The notes beneath the pieces are model-generated. The model was not told where the DNA came from. It worked only from the letters and a program-made list of their open reading frames with translations, and did not search any database. 64,000 nucleotides of DNA, from assembly GCF_030219325.1 (NCBI RefSeq), contig NZ_CP126625.1, positions 1,724,857-1,788,856 on the forward strand, given 5' to 3'. Source of the DNA: Geothrix sp. Lineage in GTDB: Bacteria > Acidobacteriota > Holophagae > Holophagales > Holophagaceae. Positions within the stretch are counted from its first letter, which is position 1. Each line of letters begins with the position of its first letter. The translations under genes and the position numbers were made by a program. Positions 15,807 to 27,559 of the stretch are shown one piece after another.

Positions 15807-18413
15807 ATGTCCCTACAGCCAGGTATCCATCTTGGCCCCTACGAGATCCTTTCACCCCTTGGTGCGGGTGGCATGGGTGAGGTGTGGAAGGCCAAGGACA
15901 CTCGGCTGGATCGCTTCGTGGCCGTGAAGGTGCTTCCGGAACACCTGGCGAAGCATCCCGAATCGCTGGCCCGCTTCGAGCGGGAAGCCAAGGCCGTGGC
16001 TGCGCTGAACCATCCGAACATCACGGGGATCTTCGACCTCGGCACCACCGGGGGCACGGCCTACGTGGCGATGGAGCTGCTCGAGGGCGAGTCGCTGCGG
16101 ACGCGGCTGGAGAGCGGTCCGCTCTCGCCGAAGAGGGCCACGGAGCTGGCCATCCAGCTGGCGCAAGGATTGGCGGCGGCCCACGAGAAGGGCGTGGTGC
16201 ACCGCGACCTCAAGCCCGACAATCTGTGGATCACGAAGGATGGCCGCCTCAAGATCCTGGATTTCGGCCTGGCCAAGCAGCTCCCGGGCATCGGTCAGGG
16301 TTCGGATTCCTACCTGCCTACGGCGGCCATCCAGGCGGAACACCACACCGAGAAGGGCATGATCCTGGGCACGCTGGGCTACATGTCGCCGGAGCAGGTG
16401 CGGGGTGAGGCGGTGGATGCCCGCGCGGATCTGTTCAGCTTCGGCGTGGTGCTGTTCGAGATGCTGACGGGCAGGAGGGCCTTCGCCCGGGACACGGCCA
16501 GCGACACCATGGCGGCGATCCTGCGCGACGATCCGCCAGAGCTTGAAGGCACCAGCCGGCCCATTCCCATGGCCCTCCGCCGCATCATCGACCACTGCCT
16601 GGAGAAGGCGCCGGCGCGGCGGTTCCGCGATGCCCACGATGTGGCCTTCGCCCTGGAAAACCTGTCTTCGCCCGAGGGCCCGGCGCCCATCACGGCCCCC
16701 TTCGCGCCGCAGAACCGTCGGGCCACGCAGGCGTGGGCCCTGATCGCCGGGGCCGCCATGCTCGGCGCGGGCCTCGCGGGGTGGCTACTGCGCGGCGGCG
16801 CTCCGGCCCCGCCAACCTTCCAGCCGCTCACCAATGAGCGGGGCACCCTCAGCGCCGCTCGTTTCATCCCCAACACGTCCGAGGTCCTCTACAGTGCGCG
16901 CTGGGGAGTCCAACCCGAGCAGTGGTACACGCGCAAGCTCGAGCAGCCTGGGGTGCAGGCCGTTCCGGGCGGCGAGGGGCCCATCCTCTCCGTGACCCGG
17001 GATGGGGAAGTGTTGGCACTCACCCAGGCCTATCTCACGCACGGTCAGCTCTCCGGCCGCCTCTTCAGCCTGCCCGTCGTGGGCGGAAGCCCGAGGGAGT
17101 GGGCCGAGGGCACCTGGGGCTGCGACCAGGGGGAACGCAGCGGGGACATGGCTTGCATCCTCGGTTCCTACGGTGCGGAGATCCGCATCGAGTGGCCCCT
17201 GGGACACACCGTCTACCGCTGCCTGAATACCCTGCGGTCGCTGCGCATCCGGGGCGACCAGCTCGTGGTGTTCCAGGAAAAGCAGGGGAACGTGGAAGAG
17301 GGCGTGCTGCTCCTGCTGGACAGGAAGGGGCTGGTGCGGGAGCTCTGCAGCCTGAGGGGCTTCACGGGGCTGGCCTGGGGGCCCCGGGCCGATGAGATCT
17401 GGGTGTCGACCTATCACCGGGGCGAGAGCCGGATCCTGGCCCTGGACCTGGCGGGCAAGTCGCGAGTCCTCCTCCATCACGCCGGACGTTTGGAGATCCA
17501 GGATGTGGATGGGCGGGGCCGGGTGCTCGCGGCCCTCCACACCTACCAGCGCCACACCTTCGCCCACCTCGAAGGGGAGCCATCGGATCGGGATCTGGGG
17601 TGGCTCGACGCCCAGGCGACCATGGGCATGACGTCGGATGCAAGGACGGTCCTGCTGGCGAACCTCGGGGAGTGGTCCACCACCGAGGGCGCCCTGTACC
17701 TGCGGCCCATCGCCGGGGGCCCGGCCCAGCGGATGGGCATGGCCGGAAGCAGCCAGCCGACGCTCTCCTTGAACGGGAAATGGGTGGGCAGCTTCACGCG
17801 CGACCCGGAGTTCAGCCTGATCGTGACGCCCACGGGGCAAGGCATCGCCCGGAAGGTGCCCTTGCCGGAAATGCGGGATGGAGACATTTCCGCAAACGTC
17901 TTCAACGACGGGCGGCAAGCCTTCGTCTGGGGCAGCCTCAACCGGGGCCCCTTCGGCGGGTTCTCGCTGGACCTGGCGTCGGGTTCGATCCGCAAGGTCA
18001 CCCGGGACGGCCTGTCCCCCTTCCTCTTCGAGTCTCCGTGCTCCCCCGATGGCCAGTGGCTGGCACTCATCGATGGCAACAAGACGGAGAAGGGCGCCAA
18101 CCCGATCGTCATCATCCATCCAGACGGGACGGGAGAGCGCATCTACACCTGGCTGAAGCCGGGTGAGGCCATTTCCAGCTGGGGAGCGGATTCCGCCAGC
18201 CTCATCGTGTGGGACCGCAACCGCCTGCCCGCCGTGGTGGAGCGACTGGACCTCGCCACCGGGCGGCGCACGCGCATGGCCCAGATCACGCCCCCCGATC
18301 CCGCCGGCGTGCCGGGCATCCAGGGGGTCTTCCTCTCCCCGACCGGCACCCGCTACGCCTACAACTTCGTGCGAAGACTCTCGCAGCTCTACACCATCGA
18401 GGGGCTGAAATGA
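15807..18413 (+). CDS. Receptor Ser/Thr protein kinase with divergent beta-propeller sensor
   Basis: 868 residues from ATG 15807 (AAGGAA site 3 nt before; the frame is open 11 codons further up). Kinase domain about 12-270: glycine loop LGAGGMGEV, K41, HRDLKPDN with D134, DFG at 152-154 and GTLGYMSPEQ. One membrane helix near residues 308-330 (AWALIAGAAMLGAGLAGWLL). The outer part (about 335-868) is a beta-rich, propeller-like domain, but unlike its paralogue it has few clear SPDG repeats (one is CSPDGQWLALIDGN). Its first 60 residues differ from the kinase at 19755 at eight positions only. It precedes an M19 dipeptidase by 43 nt. Confidence 0.93.
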   Translation: MSLQPGIHLGPYEILSPLGAGGMGEVWKAKDTRLDRFVAVKVLPEHLAKHPESLARFEREAKAVAALNHPNITGIFDLGTTGGTAYVAMELLEGESLRTRLESGPLSPKRATELAIQLAQGLAAAHEKGVVHRDLKPDNLWITKDGRLKILDFGLAKQLPGIGQGSDSYLPTAAIQAEHHTEKGMILGTLGYMSPEQVRGEAVDARADLFSFGVVLFEMLTGRRAFARDTASDTMAAILRDDPPELEGTSRPIPMALRRIIDHCLEKAPARRFRDAHDVAFALENLSSPEGPAPITAPFAPQNRRATQAWALIAGAAMLGAGLAGWLLRGGAPAPPTFQPLTNERGTLSAARFIPNTSEVLYSARWGVQPEQWYTRKLEQPGVQAVPGGEGPILSVTRDGEVLALTQAYLTHGQLSGRLFSLPVVGGSPREWAEGTWGCDQGERSGDMACILGSYGAEIRIEWPLGHTVYRCLNTLRSLRIRGDQLVVFQEKQGNVEEGVLLLLDRKGLVRELCSLRGFTGLAWGPRADEIWVSTYHRGESRILALDLAGKSRVLLHHAGRLEIQDVDGRGRVLAALHTYQRHTFAHLEGEPSDRDLGWLDAQATMGMTSDARTVLLANLGEWSTTEGALYLRPIAGGPAQRMGMAGSSQPTLSLNGKWVGSFTRDPEFSLIVTPTGQGIARKVPLPEMRDGDISANVFNDGRQAFVWGSLNRGPFGGFSLDLASGSIRKVTRDGLSPFLFESPCSPDGQWLALIDGNKTEKGANPIVIIHPDGTGERIYTWLKPGEAISSWGADSASLIVWDRNRLPAVVERLDLATGRRTRMAQITPPDPAGVPGIQGVFLSPTGTRYAYNFVRRLSQLYTIEGLK

Positions 18414-18456
18414 TTCCGGCCTCTTTGCCCGGCCACCCTTGAGGAGATCCCTTTCG

Positions 18457-19689
18457 ATGATCCGATCAGCCGCCCTAGCCATTCTCTGGTCCGCCCTCCT
18501 GGCAGCCCAGGCCGACCCTGCGCTGCTGCATGCCCGGAAGCTGCTCAAGTCCACCGTCCTCGTGGACGGACACAACGACCTGCCCTGGACGATCCGCGAG
18601 GACCCGAAGGCGCCCCGGGACGTGGAGGCCTACGACCTGCGCAAGAGGACCACCAGTGAGGTGGACCTGGCCCGACTGAAGCAGGGGCTCCTGGGTGCCC
18701 AGTTCTGGTCGATCTATGTGCCCGGGGAAACCAAGGAGGGCTTCGCCAAGGTCCAGCTGGAGCAGTTCGACATCGCCCGCCGCATGATCGCGAAATATCA
18801 CGAGGCCCTGGAGCTGGCCTTGTCCACCTCGGACATCCGCCGCATCCGCGCCAAGGGCAAGCTGGCCTCCCTGCTGGGCATGGAGGGGGGGCACGTGCTG
18901 GAGAACTCCCTGGGGGCGCTTCGCACTTACCACGACCTCGGGGCGCGCTACCTGACGCTCACCCACAACGTGACCCTGGACTGGGCGGACGCGGCCATGG
19001 ACAAGCCGACCCACGGCGGCTTGACGCCCTTCGGCAAGGAGGTGGTCCGCGAGATGAACCGCCTGGGCATGCTGGTGGACATCAGCCACGTGAACCCGGA
19101 CGTCATGCGGGACGTGCTCGACACCAGCGAGGCCCCCGTCATTTTCTCGCACAGCTGTGCCAGGGCCCTGGTGGACCACCCCCGCAACGTGCCCGATGGC
19201 ATCCTGCAGCGCATGGCCGGCAATGGCGGCGTGGTGATGGTGACCTTCATCCCGCCCTTCGTGAACCGGGCCTCCAGAGCGTGGGAGGCAGGCCTGGAGA
19301 AGGCGGCCAAGGGCATGAGCTACGACGAGGCGGGCTACAAGAAGCTCGAAGCCGACTACATCCAGGCCCAGGGCCCCTCGCCGAAAGCGTCGCTGAAGGA
19401 CGTGGCGGACCACATCGACCATGTGGCCAAGGTCGCCGGCCATGACCACGTGGGCATCGCCTCTGACTTCTGGGGCGGCACGACGCCGGTGGGCCTGGAG
19501 GATGTCTCCAAATATCCCGACCTCTTCGCCGAGCTCATCCGCCGCGGCTGGAGCGACCGCGACTTGCGGAAGCTCGCCGGGGAGAACCTGCTGCGGGCCT
19601 TCGCCAAGGCCGAGGGAATTGCCAGGCGGCTGCAGAAACAACGCCCGGCCAGCACCGCCACCATCGAAGGTCTGGACCGCAAAAAGTAG
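18457..19689 (+). CDS. Secreted membrane-dipeptidase-like peptidase, M19 family
   Basis: 410 residues. Signal peptide MIRSAALAILWSALLAAQA, then an amidohydrolase TIM barrel with the dizinc ligands expected of renal dipeptidase: DGHNDLPW (H, D), GMEGGH (bridging E), ISHVNP (H), IFSHSCARAL (H) and HVGIASDFWGG (D). These enzymes hydrolyse dipeptides including those with a C-terminal D-residue. ATG 18457 is chosen for its GAGGAG site 10 nt before; the frame is open six codons further up. It lies between two paralogous receptor kinases and probably shares their transcript, so its periplasmic product or substrate could be what they sense (inference). Confidence 0.9.
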   Translation: MIRSAALAILWSALLAAQADPALLHARKLLKSTVLVDGHNDLPWTIREDPKAPRDVEAYDLRKRTTSEVDLARLKQGLLGAQFWSIYVPGETKEGFAKVQLEQFDIARRMIAKYHEALELALSTSDIRRIRAKGKLASLLGMEGGHVLENSLGALRTYHDLGARYLTLTHNVTLDWADAAMDKPTHGGLTPFGKEVVREMNRLGMLVDISHVNPDVMRDVLDTSEAPVIFSHSCARALVDHPRNVPDGILQRMAGNGGVVMVTFIPPFVNRASRAWEAGLEKAAKGMSYDEAGYKKLEADYIQAQGPSPKASLKDVADHIDHVAKVAGHDHVGIASDFWGGTTPVGLEDVSKYPDLFAELIRRGWSDRDLRKLAGENLLRAFAKAEGIARRLQKQRPASTATIEGLDRKK

Positions 19690-19754
19690 GGTGGATCACC
19701 ACCCCTCGACCCCTCCCCCGTCTGCCTCTGATGGACCCAACCCCACAAGGAACC

Positions 19755-22472
<2,718 letters not shown>

Positions 22473-22503
22473 GGCTGACGGGCGCGGGGCCGGGGGTCGC
22501 TGG

Positions 22504-25500
22504 ATGAGCGAAGGCATTGAAGGCGCCCGCGACCTCGTCCCGGACCCGTCCCGGGCCGAGACCCTGGCGGATCAGACCGACCGGCCCTCCGATCCCAACC
22601 TGTCGCAGGCGGAGACCTATGCGGGCGACTCCTCCGCATTCGAGGGGCCACCGCGTCCCCGCCCCGGGAAGGAGCCCGACTTCCCCGTGAAAGACTGGGA
22701 CCGGTACGAGTTCCTGGGCTTCCTGGGCCAGGGTGGCATGGGCATGGTCTTCCTCGCCCGGGATCGCAAGCTCGGGCGCGAGGTGGCCATCAAGTTCGTG
22801 CGCCTGGAGGATGAGCGACACCTGCAGCGCTTCATGGTGGAAGCCCGCGCCCAGGCACGGGTGGACCACGAGCATGTCTGCAAGGTCTTCGAAGTCGGCG
22901 AGGTCGAGGGCCGGGTCTTCATCACCATGCAGCGCATCACTGGCGACTCTCTGGATGTGGCGACTTCGGGCCTGTCCCTGGAACAGAAGGTCATCGCCCT
23001 GCGGGACGCGGCCCGGGGCGTGCACGAGGCCCACCGCGTGGGCATCATCCACCGGGATCTGAAACCGTCGAACATCATGGTCGAGCGGGGGGAGGATGGC
23101 GCGCTGCGGACCTTCGTCATGGACTTCGGCCTGGCCCGCGAGTGGAACCAGGACGTCACGGAGACCGGCTCGGTGCTCGGCACACCCGCCTACATGTCGC
23201 CGGAGCAGGCCCGGGGCGAGCTCGACCTGCTGGACCGGCGTACGGACATCTACAGCCTGGGCGCCACGCTCTACCAGGTGACCACCGGCCGCCCGCCCGT
23301 CCCGGGCGCCAACGCGCTGGAGATCCTCAGCGCCATCGGCTCGGTGGACATCCAGCCCATGCGGGTCCACAGCCTGGACATCCCCAGGGACCTGGAGGCC
23401 ATCACCCTCAAGTGCCTGGAGAAGGACCGCGCTCGGCGCTATGACTCCGCCAAGGCCCTGGCCGATGACCTGGACCGGTTTCTCGCGGGTGAGTCCGTCG
23501 TGGCGCGGCATGCCGGCCTCATCTACCGCACGCATCGCCGGTTCATGCGCCACAAGGCACTGGCCATCACTGGCACCGTGGCCGTGGTCCTGGTGCTCCT
23601 GGCCCTGGGCCTGGCCCTCAAGACCCGCCGGGACGCGGCCCGCCGGGAGCGCCTGGCCCAGCAGTTCATGGAGTCCATGGCCCGCATCGAATCACTGGCG
23701 AGGTATTCGGCCCTTTCCCCCCTGCATGACATCCGGCCCGACCTGCAGACCGTCCGGGCCCACATGACCCAGCTGCAGGAAGACATGCGACGGGCGGGTG
23801 CCCTGGCCAACGGACCCGGCCACTATGCCCTGGGCCGCGGGTACCTGACGCTGGACGACCAGGAGAAGGCCCGAGAGCATCTCCAGATGGCCTGGGACGC
23901 CGGGTATCGCGAGCCGCGAGTGGCTTTCGCGTTGGCCCTGGTACTGGGCCACCAGTACCAGGAAAAGCTCCTGGAAGCGGAGCGCATGCCATCGGCGGAT
24001 CAGCGCGAGGCGCGAACGCGGCAGATCGACGCCACCCTGCGCACCCCGACCCTCGGCTTCCTTCGGCAGGCCCGGGGGGCGGACGTGCCTTCGCCCGCCT
24101 ACCTGGAAGCGCTCATGGCGTTCTACGAAGGGCGGCTCGATGAGGCGCTGGCGCGGCTGAAGGCACTGGGAAGCGAACTGCCCTGGTTCTTCGAGGCCCC
24201 GCTGCTCCGGGGCTCGCTCCTGCAGGCCCGGGCCTGGACTTGGTGGAACCAGGGAAAGCCAGAGGCCGCGCTCGCGGACTTCGAGACCGGCCGTCGCGAC
24301 CTGGCCGCTGCCGCGGCCAGTGGGCGCAGCGCACCGGCCGCCTACGCGGCGCTCGCGGAGCTGGAGCTCAACGCGCTGATCATGGAGAAGTACGGCCAGG
24401 GCCAAGTGCGGCCCGCCTTCGAGCGGGGCATGGCGGCCGTGAGGCAGGCCCTGGCGGCGCAACCCGACCATGTGGCCTCGCTGATTCTCCAGGCCGCCCT
24501 CCTTGGGCAGTACGCCGACTCCCTGACGACGCGCGGCGAGAACGCCGACGCCCTGGTGCAGGAGGCGGTGGCGGTGGCCTGGCAGGCGCAGCGCGCAGGC
24601 CCAGCCCGGGTGGACGCCTGGGTGGCCCTCGGCAAGGCCTACTACCAATGGGGCAATGCCCGGCAGGAGAAGAACCTGGATCCCACGGAGCAGCTGGAGA
24701 AAGGGCTGAAGGCGCTCGAATCCCTGTCTCTGGAGAAACGGGATTACACGGTGGAGAACCACCTCGGCCTCATCCACCAGACCTGGTCAGATTACGAGGA
24801 CCAGCAGGGCAGGGACCCCTCGGGCCACCTGAGCGGCGCCATCGCGGCCTATGAGCGGGCCACGCAGATGGAGCCGCACCTGCTGCCGGCCTGGATCAAC
24901 CTGGGTACGTGCCTCCAGCAGCGGGCTGGGCTGCCGCGGGCGGCCGACCCGGAGGCCGACCTGCAGACGGCCCTCCAGGTGCTGGCGCAGGCCCACACCC
25001 TGAACCCCAGGCATTTCGTCCCCTACTACGTGCAGGGGAAGGTGCTGTTCAGCTTGGCGCTGCGCAAACAGGAGCGGGGCGAGAACCCGGAACCTGACCT
25101 GCTGCAGTCGGTGGACGCGAACCGCCGGGGGCTGGCCATCAACGCGGGCATTCCCCACCTGCACAATGGCGTGGGGGTGGCCCAGCTGCTCCTGGCGCGC
25201 CAGGCCTGGGATACCGGACGCGATCCGAAACCCTTCCTCGCCGGTGCTGATCGCGCGTTCCGCAAGGCCATCGAGGTGGCTCCGAAGCAGGTGCTCGGCT
25301 ACATCAACCTGGGTGACCTGCTCATCTGGAAGGCCCGGCATGGCCAGGGGGCCATCGACCTCCAGGCGGCCCTGGAGGCCGAGACCATGCTGCGCAGAGG
25401 CCTGGCCGTGTCTCCTGGCGATCAGGGCTCTCTGGTGAACCTGGGACGGCTGGCGGCCGTCCGCGTCGAAGGGAGCCTCCGGCATGGCGGTGAGTTCGCT

Positions 25501-26028
25501 TCGTTCCAGGCTGGCGGGGAGGCGGTCCTGGCCAAGGTGCTGACCCGCGATCCCCGGCACCGCGACGCCCTCGAGTATCTGGGCGAGCTGCGGACCGCCG
25601 CTGCCATGGCGAAGGCCCGCCGGGGTCAGGCCCAGGCGAAGGATTTCGAAGTGGCCGACCAGATCCTGGCCAGGGCCCTGGAGATCCTTCCGGATTCACA
25701 GGAATCCTGGCTGCAGCGGGCCCGCCTCTGTCTGGCCCGCGCGGAGTGGGAGCGGAGCACGGCCCGGGATCCGGCTCCCAGCCTGGCGTCCGGGGAAGCC
25801 TGCCTGGCCCGCGTCCTGAAGGTCCGGCCGAAGCTGGGCGAGGCCATCGCCCTGCAGGGGGCCCTGAAACTGGAGGAGGCCAGGAGCCTTTCCGCATCCT
25901 CCAGGACGCGACGAGTCGAGGAGGCCCAGCAGGCCTTCCGCGAGGCCTTTTCCCTCAACCGGAACCTGATGGGGGAGTGGAAATCCCTGGCGGACTCCAC
26001 CCAGTCCCTGGCGCGGCCAGCCTCGTGA
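22504..26028 (+). CDS. Ser/Thr protein kinase with membrane helix and large TPR-type domain
   Basis: 1174 residues from ATG 22504; the longer open frame upstream overlaps the preceding kinase and is not used. A proline- and acid-rich N-terminal tail (1-65) precedes the kinase (about 67-330): LGQGGMGMV, K97, HRDLKPSN with D185, DFGLAREW and GTPAYMSPEQ. A membrane helix lies near 350-372 (ALAITGTVAVVLVLLALGLA). The remaining 800 residues are helical repeats of the TPR kind, e.g. GHYALGRGYLTLDDQEKARE and HLLPAWINLGTCLQQRAG, ending in GEWKSLADSTQSLA. It resembles the Pkn-TPR kinases of Acidobacteria and Myxobacteria. The TPR region probably binds partner proteins. Confidence 0.92.
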   Translation: MSEGIEGARDLVPDPSRAETLADQTDRPSDPNLSQAETYAGDSSAFEGPPRPRPGKEPDFPVKDWDRYEFLGFLGQGGMGMVFLARDRKLGREVAIKFVRLEDERHLQRFMVEARAQARVDHEHVCKVFEVGEVEGRVFITMQRITGDSLDVATSGLSLEQKVIALRDAARGVHEAHRVGIIHRDLKPSNIMVERGEDGALRTFVMDFGLAREWNQDVTETGSVLGTPAYMSPEQARGELDLLDRRTDIYSLGATLYQVTTGRPPVPGANALEILSAIGSVDIQPMRVHSLDIPRDLEAITLKCLEKDRARRYDSAKALADDLDRFLAGESVVARHAGLIYRTHRRFMRHKALAITGTVAVVLVLLALGLALKTRRDAARRERLAQQFMESMARIESLARYSALSPLHDIRPDLQTVRAHMTQLQEDMRRAGALANGPGHYALGRGYLTLDDQEKAREHLQMAWDAGYREPRVAFALALVLGHQYQEKLLEAERMPSADQREARTRQIDATLRTPTLGFLRQARGADVPSPAYLEALMAFYEGRLDEALARLKALGSELPWFFEAPLLRGSLLQARAWTWWNQGKPEAALADFETGRRDLAAAAASGRSAPAAYAALAELELNALIMEKYGQGQVRPAFERGMAAVRQALAAQPDHVASLILQAALLGQYADSLTTRGENADALVQEAVAVAWQAQRAGPARVDAWVALGKAYYQWGNARQEKNLDPTEQLEKGLKALESLSLEKRDYTVENHLGLIHQTWSDYEDQQGRDPSGHLSGAIAAYERATQMEPHLLPAWINLGTCLQQRAGLPRAADPEADLQTALQVLAQAHTLNPRHFVPYYVQGKVLFSLALRKQERGENPEPDLLQSVDANRRGLAINAGIPHLHNGVGVAQLLLARQAWDTGRDPKPFLAGADRAFRKAIEVAPKQVLGYINLGDLLIWKARHGQGAIDLQAALEAETMLRRGLAVSPGDQGSLVNLGRLAAVRVEGSLRHGGEFASFQAGGEAVLAKVLTRDPRHRDALEYLGELRTAAAMAKARRGQAQAKDFEVADQILARALEILPDSQESWLQRARLCLARAEWERSTARDPAPSLASGEACLARVLKVRPKLGEAIALQGALKLEEARSLSASSRTRRVEEAQQAFREAFSLNRNLMGEWKSLADSTQSLARPAS

Positions 26029-26057
26029 TCAGGGTTCCGCGGAGAGCCGGGGCTTGG

Positions 26058-26204
26058 TCAGCCCGTCACCTTGATGGTGCCCGTGCCGCCGGTCGTTGCC
26101 TTCGGCATGATGGACAGACTGGCCTCGAGGGCGGCCTGGGCCTGCTCCGGGCTGGGCTCCGGCGCGGGGTTCTCCGGTTCCTCGTGGGTGGGCTTGGGAG
26201 ACAT
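26058..26204 (-). CDS. Small 48-residue protein, unknown function
   Basis: A 49-codon frame on the minus strand, convergent with the TPR kinase and divergent from the cyclophilin. ATG 26204 has a perfect AGGAGG 5 nt before it, a strong argument for translation. The product starts MSPKPTHEEPENPAPEPSPE (acidic, Pro-rich, disordered), continues with a short Ala-rich helix (QAQAALEASLSIM) and ends with ATTGGTGTIKVTG, a Gly/Thr/Val tail. There is no signal peptide or membrane helix. The charged leader followed by a small Gly/Thr-rich C terminus resembles precursor-peptide architecture, but no modifying enzyme or transporter is adjacent. Real but unassigned. Confidence 0.6.
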   Translation of the reverse strand: MSPKPTHEEPENPAPEPSPEQAQAALEASLSIMPKATTGGTGTIKVTG

Positions 26205-26235
26205 GGGAACCTCCTGATGGAAAGGGGAGAAGGGT

Positions 26236-26261
26236 CCAGGATTCTGAGACTCAAATCCTGG
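26236..26261. promoter_or_regulatory. Inverted repeat in the leader of the 48-residue gene
   Basis: CCAGGATT ... AATCCTGG arms enclosing TGAG-A-CTCA, giving a nearly continuous 12-bp stem with one unpaired C. It lies 32-57 nt upstream of the small gene's ATG and about 145 nt upstream of the cyclophilin start, so it could be an operator or an mRNA leader hairpin. Confidence 0.45.
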
Positions 26262-26404
26262 TGGAGTTGGAACTGGGCCAAGCCTAGTCGCTTCATGGAG
26301 AAAACCAAAGGATTTTGTCGGGACAGCTTTCCGGGGGATAGAAGTTGATGCTGACTCAGACGAGGGTGGAACCTATCCTGATGGTTTGACCGAAAGAGGT
26401 GACC

Positions 26405-26866
26405 ATGACCCGCGTGCTCTTCCAGACCGACAAGGGCGACATCAACCTGGACCTGTTCCCGAAGGAGGCGCCGGGCACTGTGGCGAACTTCGTGAAGCTC
26501 ATCGAAGCGGGCTTCTACGATGGCCTGGCCTTCCACCGCGTGATCCCCGACTTCGTCATCCAGGGTGGCTGCCCCAACACCAAGGCCGGCGCCTCGGGCA
26601 TGCCCGGTACTGGCGGCCCCGGCTGGAAGATCAAGTGCGAGACGGCCGGCAATCCCCACAAGCACAAGCTGGGCGCCCTCTCCATGGCCCACGCGGGCCC
26701 GAACACGGGCGGCAGCCAGTTCTTCATCTGCAACGGCAGCGCCCCCAGCCACCTCGATGGCGTCCACACGGTCTTCGGCCAGTGCGCCTCTGAGGCAGAC
26801 GTCAAGGTCGTCCAGGCCATCAAGGCCAACGACCGGATCGTCAAAGCGACGGTGGTGGAAGCGTAG
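26405..26866 (+). CDS. ppiB: Cyclophilin-type peptidyl-prolyl cis-trans isomerase
   Basis: 153 residues, no signal peptide, so cytoplasmic. Cyclophilin landmarks: [19 protein letters not shown] (catalytic Arg in FHRV), [15 protein letters not shown], and [11 protein letters not shown]; the usual tryptophan of that last site is replaced by H in this class. It catalyses prolyl isomerisation in protein folding. ATG 26405 is preferred over GTG 26399 since the GAGGTGA site overlaps the GTG. Monocistronic by appearance: own upstream region and a 15-bp terminator hairpin behind it. Confidence 0.93.
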   Translation: MTRVLFQTDKGDINLDLFPKEAPGTVANFVKLIEAGFYDGLAFHRVIPDFVIQGGCPNTKAGASGMPGTGGPGWKIKCETAGNPHKHKLGALSMAHAGPNTGGSQFFICNGSAPSHLDGVHTVFGQCASEADVKVVQAIKANDRIVKATVVEA

Positions 26867-26880
26867 AAGGTCCCAACTCG

Positions 26881-26915
26881 CGCAGAATCGGGCGGCACAG
26901 CCGCCCGATTCTGCG
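26881..26915 (+). terminator. Long perfect hairpin after the cyclophilin gene
   Basis: 15-bp arms CGCAGAATCGGGCGG / CCGCCCGATTCTGCG with a 5-nt loop, 14 nt after the stop. No T run follows, only GTTAAG. The CGCAGAA ends recur in the hairpin at 37517-37552. Confidence 0.7.
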
Positions 26916-26940
26916 TTAAGAACGGCAATGGGAGGAACCG

Positions 26941-27498
26941 ATGCCTGAACGGTGCGGCTGGTGCGGTACCGATCCGCTCTACATCGCCTACCACGACGAG
27001 GAGTGGGGCGTTCCCCAGCACGATGACCGCCGGCTCTTGGAGAAGCTGGTCCTCGAAGGGGCCCAGGCGGGATTGAGTTGGATCACCATCCTGCGCAAGC
27101 GGGCGGCCTACAGGAGGGCTTTCCACGGGTTCGACCCCGTGAAGGTCGCGGCCATGACGGATGCAGACTTGGAGGCCGTCCTGCTGGATCCGGGCATCGT
27201 GCGGAACCGGCTGAAGGTCTTCTCGGCCCGGAAGAACGCCCTGGCCTTCCTGGCCGTCCAGCGGGAGTTCGGCAGCTTCGACGCCTTTCTCTGGGCTTTC
27301 GTGGGAGGCCGGCCGCAGGTGAACCATCCGAAGGCGCTGAAGGACGTTCCCGCGGTGACGCCCGAAGCCGAGGCGTTGAGCAAGGCCCTCAAGAAGCGCG
27401 GTTTCACCTTCGTGGGGCCCACGATCATGTACGCCTACATGCAGTCCATGGGCCTGGTGGATGATCACCTCACCACCTGCTGGCGCAAGGCACTCTAG
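26941..27498 (+). CDS. tag: DNA-3-methyladenine glycosylase I
   Basis: 185 residues. Tag signatures throughout: RCGWCGTDPLYIAYHDEEWG at the N terminus (zinc cysteines and the conserved Glu), LEGAQAGLSWITILRKR, and the C-terminal GFTFVGPTIMYAYMQSMGLVDDH with the HX zinc histidine. It excises 3-methyladenine from alkylated DNA. ATG 26941 follows a GGAGG site (TGGGAGGAACCG) by about 6 nt. Flanked on both sides by hairpins, so probably its own unit. With exonuclease III at 30151 this is a small base-excision repair neighbourhood. Confidence 0.95.
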   Translation: MPERCGWCGTDPLYIAYHDEEWGVPQHDDRRLLEKLVLEGAQAGLSWITILRKRAAYRRAFHGFDPVKVAAMTDADLEAVLLDPGIVRNRLKVFSARKNALAFLAVQREFGSFDAFLWAFVGGRPQVNHPKALKDVPAVTPEAEALSKALKKRGFTFVGPTIMYAYMQSMGLVDDHLTTCWRKAL

Positions 27499-27526
27499 AA
27501 CTCTTTTCGCGAACGCGAAAAGAGTT
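27499..27526. terminator. Palindromic hairpin between tag and metG
   Basis: 13-bp perfect arms AACTCTTTTCGCG / CGCGAAAAGAGTT with a 2-nt centre, starting immediately at the tag stop codon. It contains A/T tracts in both arms and may terminate tag; metG starts 34 nt later. Confidence 0.6.
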
Positions 27527-27559
27527 AGGAAACGCTAGACTGAAGGATCCGGAGTCCCT

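Noticed and set aside
16785-18575. Minus-strand 596-codon frame opposite a receptor kinase
   Set aside because: No motif, no ribosome site; opposite strand of a supported gene.
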